This document shows positions 1 through 4,632 of a stretch of DNA of 5,543 bases, piece after piece. Numbering within the stretch: position 1 is the stretch's first letter; each line of letters starts with the position of its first letter. Both the position numbers and the translations under genes were made by a program. Below the pieces are notes generated by a model. That model saw nothing but the letters and a program-made list of their open reading frames with translations. It ran no database searches and was not told the origin of the DNA. Source of the DNA: Chloroflexota bacterium (GTDB lineage Bacteria; Chloroflexota; Dormibacteria; Dormibacterales; Dormibacteraceae); the NCBI GenBank assembly GCA_005880345.1, contig VBGE01000202.1, positions 1-5,543 of the forward strand, written 5' to 3'.

Positions 1-1
1 C

Positions 2-220
2 CATCGCCACCACCTCGAGAGCAGCGGGCGGGCGCAGGAGCTCAGCGAGAAGCGGCTGCGAGACGAGACGGCGGAAGTGGCAGCCGAGCTGGCCCGGGGC
101 CGCGCCCGCCTGGCGTTGGAGCAGGACGCGGGGCTGGCTGAGCGTTTGCTGAAAGACGGGACGCCGTACCGTACGGCGGAAGAGATCCTGAGAACGCGAA
201 CGGATAATGAACTGACTTGA
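2..220 (+). CDS. meaB: MeaB/ArgK-family GTPase, C-terminal fragment (mutase chaperone)
   Basis: This is the 3' end of a gene that begins before the window; 72 residues plus a TGA stop are visible. The fragment opens with HRHHLESSG, which matches the 'I..HR.+LE.SG' stretch that follows the G domain in MeaB/ArgK GTPases. A charged helical segment follows, then '[11 protein letters not shown]' near the end, like the 'dPy.AAe.Ll' tail of that family. MeaB proteins use GTP to gate delivery of adenosylcobalamin to methylmalonyl-CoA-type mutases and to protect or reactivate them. The nucleotide-binding motifs lie outside the window, so the call rests on the C-terminal pattern and on context: its stop codon overlaps the start of the mutase large subunit by 4 bases (TTGA), suggesting one operon with coupled translation. 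Confidence 0.78.
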   Translation, partial: HRHHLESSGRAQELSEKRLRDETAEVAAELARGRARLALEQDAGLAERLLKDGTPYRTAEEILRTRTDNELT

Positions 221-1860
221 AAGTAAGGGCGCGCGATCCGAAGCAGGTGTGGCGGGAGGACTTCGAGTCCGGCTCTGTCCGCGACGACAACATCGAGACC
301 TCGACGATCTCCGGGATCCCGCTCCAGCCCCTCTATACCCGCGAGGACGCCCCGCGGCGCGAAGAGGAGTTCCCAGGCCAGTTCCCCTACACGCGCGGCA
401 TCCATCCGAGCGGCTATCGCGGCCGGCTGTGGACGATGCGCCAGTTCTCCGGCTTCGCCACGGCCGAGGAAACCAATCGCCGCTACAAGTACCTCCTGGC
501 CAACGGCCAGACGGGCCTTTCGGTGGCCTTCGACATGCCGACTCTCATGGGCCAGGACTCGGACGCCCCGACGAGCCGAGGCGAGGTGGGGCACTGCGGC
601 GTGGCGATCGACTCCCTGGCCGACATGGAGACGCTGTTCGACGGCATCCCCCTGGGCGAGATCACGACCTCGATGACCATCAACTCGCCCGCCGCGATCC
701 TGCTGTGCATGTACATCGCGGTCGCCGAGGAGCAGGGCATCCCCGCGTCAAAGCTCGGCGGCACGCTGCAGAACGACATCCTCAAGGAGTTCATCGCGCA
801 GAAGGAGTTCATCTTTCCGCCCGCGCCCTCGATGCGGCTGGTGGTCGACTCCATCGAGTACTGCGCGAAGGAAGTGCCGAAGTGGAACACCATCTCCATC
901 TCCGGCTACCACATCCGCGAGGCAGGGTCGACGGCGGCGCAGGAGCTGGCGTTCACGCTCGCGGACGGGATGGCGTACGTCGATGCGTGCCTCGAGCGCG
1001 GCATGCACATCGATGACTTCGCCTCGCGGCTCTCTTTCTTTTTCGACGCGCACATCGACTTCTTCGAAGAGATCGCGAAGTTTCGGGCCGCGCGCCGCAT
1101 CTGGGCGCGCTGGATGCGCGAGCGCTATGGCGCCCAGCAGGAGCGGTCGTGGAAGCTGCGCTTCCACACGCAGACGGCCGGCGTGTCACTGACCGCGCAG
1201 CAACCGGAGCTGAACATCGCACGCACCGCGATCGAGGCCCTTGCCGCAGTCCTCGGCGGCACGCAGTCGCTGCACACCAACGCGATGGACGAGGTGCTGG
1301 CGCTGCCGACCGACAAGGCTGCGCGCCTCGCCCTGCGCACGCAGCAGCTCCTGGCCTACGAGACGGGAGTCGCCAACACCATCGACCCGCTCGGTGGGAG
1401 CTACTTCATCGAATCGCTCACCGATGAGATGGAGCGGCAGGCCGAGGCTTACTTCAAGCGCATCGAGGAGATTGGCGGTGTGATTCCCGCGATCGAGGTC
1501 GGCTTCTTTCAGAAGGAGATCGCCGACGCAGCCTTCCGCTACCAGCAGGAGCTCGAGCAGAAACGCCGCCTGGTGGTCGGAGTCAACGAATTCACGGTCG
1601 ACGACGAGCCGGCACTCGAGATCCTGCGCATCGATCCCAGGCTGGAGAGCGAGCAGGTTGCGCGCGTGCACGGCGTGCGGGCCAAGCGCGACGCGGCGAA
1701 ATGCTCCAGGGCGCTGAGCCAGTTGCGCAAGGCTGCGGCCGGCACCGACAACCTGATGCCTTACATCCTCGACGCAGTGCGCGTCTATGCGACCGAGGGC
1801 GAGATCATGCAGGCCATGATCGAAGTGTTCGGTACCTACACCGAGACAGCGGTCGTATGA
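217..1860 (+). CDS. icmA: B12-dependent acyl-CoA mutase large subunit (methylmalonyl-CoA mutase family, isobutyryl-CoA mutase-like)
   Basis: A 547-residue catalytic TIM-barrel subunit of the methylmalonyl-CoA mutase family, cytoplasmic, catalysing radical carbon-skeleton rearrangement of an acyl-CoA. Family landmarks are clear: [13 protein letters not shown] (67-79), [13 protein letters not shown] (100-112), [12 protein letters not shown] (122-133), QNDILKEF (185-192), [10 protein letters not shown] (228-237), RLSFFF (271-276) and [13 protein letters not shown] (347-359). Q185, H232, R271 and E359 align with catalytic or CoA-binding Gln197, His244, Arg283 and Glu370 of the Propionibacterium enzyme. 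The specificity positions are Phe77 and Gln195, spaced 118 residues apart exactly like Phe80/Gln198 of isobutyryl-CoA mutase; methylmalonyl-CoA mutase has Tyr89/Arg207. Ala104, where 2-hydroxyisobutyryl-CoA mutase has Asp117, argues against that enzyme. There is no B12 domain; it is encoded by the next gene. The TTG at 217 is the first possible start after in-frame TAA and TGA (205-210); a GTG at 247 is an alternative. The family call is near certain; substrate specificity is inferred at about 0.65, with ordinary methylmalonyl-CoA mutase or another branched acyl-CoA mutase as alternatives. Confidence 0.95.
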   Translation: MKVRARDPKQVWREDFESGSVRDDNIETSTISGIPLQPLYTREDAPRREEEFPGQFPYTRGIHPSGYRGRLWTMRQFSGFATAEETNRRYKYLLANGQTGLSVAFDMPTLMGQDSDAPTSRGEVGHCGVAIDSLADMETLFDGIPLGEITTSMTINSPAAILLCMYIAVAEEQGIPASKLGGTLQNDILKEFIAQKEFIFPPAPSMRLVVDSIEYCAKEVPKWNTISISGYHIREAGSTAAQELAFTLADGMAYVDACLERGMHIDDFASRLSFFFDAHIDFFEEIAKFRAARRIWARWMRERYGAQQERSWKLRFHTQTAGVSLTAQQPELNIARTAIEALAAVLGGTQSLHTNAMDEVLALPTDKAARLALRTQQLLAYETGVANTIDPLGGSYFIESLTDEMERQAEAYFKRIEEIGGVIPAIEVGFFQKEIADAAFRYQQELEQKRRLVVGVNEFTVDDEPALEILRIDPRLESEQVARVHGVRAKRDAAKCSRALSQLRKAAAGTDNLMPYILDAVRVYATEGEIMQAMIEVFGTYTETAVV

Positions 1861-2276
1861 GCTCAACCGCCGTTCGTCCGGTGCGCATCGTGGTCGCCAA
1901 GGTCGGCCTCGACGGGCATGACCGCGGGGTCAAGGTCGTGGCTCGCGCCCTGCGCGATGCGGGCTATGAAGTGATCTACACCGGGCTGCGCCAGACGCCG
2001 GAGATGGTGGTGGACGCCGCCCTCCAGGAGGACGCCCAGGTGATCGGCCTGTCCATCCACTCCGGCGCGCACATGACGCTGTTCCCGGCGGTGGTCGACG
2101 AGCTGAAGCGGCGCAAGGCGACCGACATCGTCGTCTTCGGCGGCGGCATCATCCCCGAAGACGACATCGCGACGCTGAAAAAGCGCGGCGTGGCGGAGAT
2201 CTTCACCCCTGGCACGCCGCTGCAGGACATCGTCGAGTGGCTGAGGCAACGCTTCCCCGAAAAAACTTCTTCCTAA
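1857..2276 (+). CDS. icmB: B12-binding small subunit of acyl-CoA mutase
   Basis: A 139-residue stand-alone cobalamin-binding domain (Rossmann-like) that pairs with the preceding catalytic subunit. It carries the base-off/His-on motif DGHDRG (D19-x-H21-x-x-G24), in which H21 would be the lower axial ligand to cobalt. K15, D19 and H21 match the Lys-Asp-His relay of methylmalonyl-CoA mutase. The second motif follows 41 residues later (S66-I67-H68, normally S-x-L), and after another 26 residues comes the glycine run G95-G97; both spacings fit the family. The length matches small subunits such as IcmB or archaeal MCM small chains. ATG at 1857 overlaps the large-subunit stop (ATGA), so translation is probably coupled; an upstream extension of the frame lies inside the large-subunit gene and is not needed for the domain. 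The oddity is His68 in place of the usual Leu. The icmB name depends on the specificity assigned to the large subunit. Confidence 0.94.
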   Translation: MSSTAVRPVRIVVAKVGLDGHDRGVKVVARALRDAGYEVIYTGLRQTPEMVVDAALQEDAQVIGLSIHSGAHMTLFPAVVDELKRRKATDIVVFGGGIIPEDDIATLKKRGVAEIFTPGTPLQDIVEWLRQRFPEKTSS

Positions 2277-2293
2277 CAAAGGCCGTTTGCCCT

Positions 2294-2299
2294 TAACAT
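2294..2299 (+). promoter_or_regulatory. Candidate leaderless -10 box (TAACAT)
   Basis: TAACAT fits the TANNNT -10 consensus and ends 7 bases before the ATG at 2307, the spacing expected when transcription starts at the start codon. No Shine-Dalgarno sequence is present in the short 30-base gap after the mutase operon, and I see no convincing -35 element. The assignment is inference from motif and spacing only. Confidence 0.4.
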
Positions 2300-2306
2300 T
2301 CCCGCG

Positions 2307-2756
2307 ATGTCGGAAGCGCCTCCTCCTCCGCCGCCGATGAGTCCCGGGCCGCCTCCAGGCCCGCCGCCTCCGGCGCAGCCCCCCATGCAGCCACCGCCGC
2401 CGGGCTATTCGCAGCCGGCTCCTTACGGTCAGCCGTACGGGGTGCCAGACGCGCAGGGCGCGATGCTTTCGATGATCCTCGGCATCATCGGCCTCGTCCT
2501 CTCGCCACTCGCATGCTGCTGCGGCGTCCTGGTCGTGGTGCCGCTGGGCCTGGGCATTCCGGCGGTGATCCTTGGCTTCCAGGCCAGGGGCAAGATCGCG
2601 GCCGCGCCGGGCCAGCTCGGCGGCAGCGGCAAGGCGCTGGCCGGCATCGTCACCGGCGGCACCGCCATCGGCCTGGCGATCATCCTCCTGATCGTCTCGC
2701 TCGCGATCGGAGCCAGCTTCCGCTCGATCGTCAACGCCTTCCCGACACCGACCTAG
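2307..2756 (+). CDS. Pro-rich membrane protein, DUF4190-like
   Basis: A 149-residue protein of unknown function. Residues 4-48 are a low-complexity tail rich in Pro, Gly, Gln and Tyr with runs of up to six prolines. It is followed by a hydrophobic region at about 53-91 that probably forms a hairpin of two membrane segments, with three adjacent cysteines (70-72) in it, and a further membrane segment at about 111-137. Between the hydrophobic blocks is 'GFQARGKI' plus a Gly/Ala-rich linker leading to 'GKALAGIVTGG'. This layout (small hydrophobic hairpin, a G-x-x-A-R/K turn, then 'G.aLAg...G' before the last helix) is typical of DUF4190 proteins, common in high-GC Gram-positives and relatives, in which the Pro-rich tail is presumably cytoplasmic. 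No catalytic motif is visible. It is separated from the mutase operon by 30 bases and probably has its own promoter. No functional role can be assigned. Confidence 0.85.
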   Translation: MSEAPPPPPPMSPGPPPGPPPPAQPPMQPPPPGYSQPAPYGQPYGVPDAQGAMLSMILGIIGLVLSPLACCCGVLVVVPLGLGIPAVILGFQARGKIAAAPGQLGGSGKALAGIVTGGTAIGLAIILLIVSLAIGASFRSIVNAFPTPT

Positions 2757-2766
2757 CGTTCAGCCG

Positions 2767-2772
2767 TAAAAT
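2767..2772 (+). promoter_or_regulatory. Candidate -10 box (TAAAAT) for rplY
   Basis: TAAAAT differs from the TATAAT consensus at one position and stands out as AT-rich within very GC-rich DNA, in the 46-base gap before rplY. Initiation about 7 bases downstream would give a leader of roughly 24 bases that includes the AGAGG ribosome-binding site. The -35 region is poor (CCGACA at 2742-2747 with a 19-base spacer is the best I see), so the call is tentative. Confidence 0.45.
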
Positions 2773-2790
2773 GGGCGGGCTTCTCCAGCC

Positions 2791-2795
2791 AGAGG
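2791..2795 (+). promoter_or_regulatory. Ribosome binding site for rplY (AGAGG)
   Basis: AGAGG lies 7 bases before the ATG at 2803 and supports that start. It is the clearest Shine-Dalgarno sequence with its own leader in the window; the other starts are overlapping, closely coupled or apparently leaderless. Confidence 0.55.
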
Positions 2796-2802
2796 CGCCA
2801 CC

Positions 2803-3462
2803 ATGCAACTGAACGCAACTCCCCGGCCACCACTCGGCAAACGCTCTCGCCGCGCCCTGCGCGAGGGCAAGCTGCCCGGCATCGTCTACGGGCACAACAC
2901 CGAGCCGACCCCGATCACGCTCGACAAGCTCGAGTTCCAGAAGGTCTTCGTCAAGTCAGGCCGAACGCACTTGATCGACCTCGCTGTCGACGGCCGGAAC
3001 GAGAAGGTGCTGATCCGCGAGATCCAGACCCACCCCCGCCGCCTTGGTCCGATCCACGTCGACCTTTACCAGGTCAACCTGCAGGAGAAGATCCAGGTCG
3101 AGGTCCCGATCCACGTCACCGGCGAGGCGGCCCCCGTCAAGCAAGGTGACGGCGACATCCTTCAGCCCATGCACTCGGTCCGCGTCGAATGCTTGCCGTC
3201 GGACATCCCGGAGGCGTTCGAGGTCGACATCACCCCGCTCGACGAGATCGAGGCGGAGCTGCGCGTCAAGGACCTCACCGTGCCCAAGGACGTGACGGTG
3301 CTCGACGATCCTGAGGACCTGGTGGTCAAGATCGTCCACAAGCGCGAGCTCAAGGTCGAAGAGGAAGTGCCGGCTGCCGAAGCCGCGGTGCCGACCGTTG
3401 GCGAGGCGGGTGCCGAGGGCGAGGCTGCCGCCGCAGAGGAAGAAGCCGAGAGCGAAGGATGA
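2803..3462 (+). CDS. rplY: 50S ribosomal protein L25/general stress protein Ctc (long form)
   Basis: A 219-residue long-form bL25, which binds 5S rRNA in the central protuberance of the large ribosomal subunit. The N-terminal 5S-binding barrel spans about residues 1-92, with the family signatures GKRSRRALREGKLPGIVYG (12-30), 'KVLIREIQTHP' (68-78) and 'IHVDLYQVNL' (84-93). The C-terminal TL5/CTC domain covers about 95-180 and contains 'VEVPIHVTGEA', 'VECLPSDIPE' and 'VKDLTVPKDV'. Residues 185-219 form a Glu/Ala-rich acidic tail, as is common in CTC-type L25. The length fits the two-domain form (about 185-230 residues) rather than the single-domain form of about 95 residues in E. coli. The start is supported by the AGAGG site. 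In many genomes this gene sits beside pth (peptidyl-tRNA hydrolase); here an MscS-type gene follows instead, overlapping by ATGA. Confidence 0.96.
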   Translation: MQLNATPRPPLGKRSRRALREGKLPGIVYGHNTEPTPITLDKLEFQKVFVKSGRTHLIDLAVDGRNEKVLIREIQTHPRRLGPIHVDLYQVNLQEKIQVEVPIHVTGEAAPVKQGDGDILQPMHSVRVECLPSDIPEAFEVDITPLDEIEAELRVKDLTVPKDVTVLDDPEDLVVKIVHKRELKVEEEVPAAEAAVPTVGEAGAEGEAAAAEEEAESEG

Positions 3463-4022
3463 TCCTCGCCGCCCCAGGCGGCCTGGACCTCGTGCGCGAC
3501 GTCACGACGAGCGGCAACCCGGTTCACGACGTGGTTTTCGTGCTCGTCGGCCTGGTTGTGTTTCTCGTCTTCATCTTGGCCGCGCGTTTCGTCGCGCACA
3601 TAGTTGGCGAGCAGCTCCGCAAGCGACAGGTGCGCTCCGACATGGTCATCCTCGGGCGCCGCGCCGCGACGGCGATCGTCATCCTCCTGGGCTTGCTCGC
3701 GGCGCTTGGTCTTGCGGTCCAGAGCGCCAACGTCACGCTCTTCGGTCTTCTGCTCGCCACGATCGTCGCCGCGCTTGGCGTGCAGGACCTGCTGAAGGAC
3801 TACGTGTCCGGCTACTACGTGCTGCTCGAGCGGCACATCCGCGTGGGGGACCATGTGAGCATCGACGGCCACACGGGCGTGATCACGGATGTACGGCTGC
3901 GCGTGACGATGCTGAAGAGCGACGAAGGGCACCTCATCGTGATCCCAAACTCAGAGCTGTTCACGAAAGCGGTGACGATCTTCAGCGCGCCGGTCGAGAC
4001 TAGGACAACGCCCCCAAAGTAA
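3459..4022 (+). CDS. Small MscS-family mechanosensitive channel protein
   Basis: A 187-residue inner-membrane protein of the MscS family, whose members open under membrane tension to release solutes during osmotic downshock. Predicted membrane helices are at about 25-48, 64-88 and 92-124. The last carries the pore-helix and post-pore pattern 'ALGVQDLLKDYVSGYYVLLE' (105-124), equivalent to TM3a/TM3b and the Q-x-x-L..N/D segment of MscS. The beta domain follows at about 126-176, with 'HIRVGDHVSIDGHTGVITDV' and 'VIPNSELFTKAV' (161-172), matching the family's 'IPN' motif. The protein stops just after the beta domain, so the C-terminal alpha/beta cage of E. coli MscS (286 residues) is essentially absent; short forms like this exist in the family. 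The ATG overlaps the rplY stop codon (ATGA), with GAAGG immediately before it, implying coupled translation and co-transcription with rplY. Channel activity is inferred from family only. Confidence 0.9.
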   Translation: MILAAPGGLDLVRDVTTSGNPVHDVVFVLVGLVVFLVFILAARFVAHIVGEQLRKRQVRSDMVILGRRAATAIVILLGLLAALGLAVQSANVTLFGLLLATIVAALGVQDLLKDYVSGYYVLLERHIRVGDHVSIDGHTGVITDVRLRVTMLKSDEGHLIVIPNSELFTKAVTIFSAPVETRTTPPK

Positions 4023-4620
4023 TTCGCCACAGGGCGTCCAGCTTCTCGCCGTCGAGCTCACATTCCTCGGCCACCAGCTCCCGGATCAACTGCGACGCCA
4101 GCTCGACGTGGATGCCGCCGGCGACCTGGGTCGCCAGCGAACGCAGGTGATAGGTGTGGTCTTGCTTCTGGGTCTTTTCGTCGAGGTCGACCTTGATCTG
4201 GTCGAGCTGCACGTACTCGGACCATCGCTTCACCTCTGACGCGCCCGTCTCCGCCGCATCGGATAGATGCAGGCAGTTGAGCCCGCCGAAGATGCCGTAC
4301 CGCTCGCGCAGCGAGCCTGGCCGCGACCTGGCGATCTGTGTCTCGCCGAGGTCGTGGCGCATCTGTTTGAGCGCGTCGGCCGAGGCGGTGACGCGGCCGA
4401 CCACGACCGGGAGCGCGGTCATGAAGTCGACCAGCCACGGAAAGAACGGGCGGCCTTGCAGGAAGTCGTAGTGGCTCTCGATCAGGTCCGCCGGCGGCTG
4501 AAACCAGTCCAGGGACTCAACCTTCCAGTCGCGCTCCGACGCGAGCCAGCCCCAGATGCCGGCGCGCGCAGCGAGGCGATATGCGGAGTCGGGCTTGAAG
4601 ATGAGAAGCGCGTCAGCCAC
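4000..4620 (-). CDS. Nucleoside diphosphate kinase-like protein with C-terminal extension
   Basis: A 206-residue protein whose first ~135 residues follow the nucleoside diphosphate kinase (NDK) fold signature although the sequence is divergent. It opens with 'ALLIFKPDSAYR' (KPD lysine K9). Then come 'ESHYDFLQGRPFFPWLVDFM' (48-67, active-site Tyr51), 'MRHDLGET' (R88, T94), 'RPGSLRERYG' (R105) and 'NCLHLSD' (N115, H118, D121). These correspond to Lys12, Tyr52, Arg88, Thr94, Arg105, Asn115 and the phosphorylated His118 of classical NDKs, so the active-site set looks complete and NTP/NDP phosphate transfer is plausible. The canonical H-G-S-D is H-L-S-D here. Residues from about 136 to 206 form an extra, mostly helical charged tail that I do not recognise; typical bacterial NDKs are 135-150 residues. 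The start is GTG at 4620, 12 bases after the rarA stop and without a clear Shine-Dalgarno sequence, so it is probably co-transcribed with rarA. Its TAG stop lies within the end of the convergent MscS-family gene. Confidence 0.8.
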   Translation of the reverse strand: MADALLIFKPDSAYRLAARAGIWGWLASERDWKVESLDWFQPPADLIESHYDFLQGRPFFPWLVDFMTALPVVVGRVTASADALKQMRHDLGETQIARSRPGSLRERYGIFGGLNCLHLSDAAETGASEVKRWSEYVQLDQIKVDLDEKTQKQDHTYHLRSLATQVAGGIHVELASQLIRELVAEECELDGEKLDALWRITLGALS

Positions 4621-4632
4621 AGGTTTGTCGAA

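Noticed and set aside
42..293. 83-residue - strand frame near the left edge
   Set aside because: It covers the MeaB tail and mutase start on the opposite strand, and its Pro/Ala/Arg-rich end is compositional. No motif is visible.
1186..1866. 226-residue open frame on the - strand
   Set aside because: It lies antisense inside the mutase large-subunit gene, whose protein is strongly conserved. Its composition (Arg, His, Asp, Val rich) is typical of an antisense shadow in GC-rich DNA, and it has no recognisable motif.
2325..2402. CCTCCGCCG-type repeated tract as a tandem DNA repeat
   Set aside because: The repetition is explained by proline codons of the Pro-rich N-terminal tail of the DUF4190-like protein; units are irregular and it reads as ordinary coding low complexity.
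2778..2790. Small inverted repeat GGCT-tctcc-AGCC before rplY as a terminator or regulatory hairpin
   Set aside because: The stem is only four base pairs, has no U-run and is expected by chance in GC-rich DNA. It is too weak to support an L25 autoregulatory element.
3162..3932. 256-residue open frame on the - strand
   Set aside because: It is antisense to both rplY and the channel gene, which have clear family motifs. The translation is low-complexity (Ser/Ala runs, His/Asp/Glu-rich) and lacks domain features.
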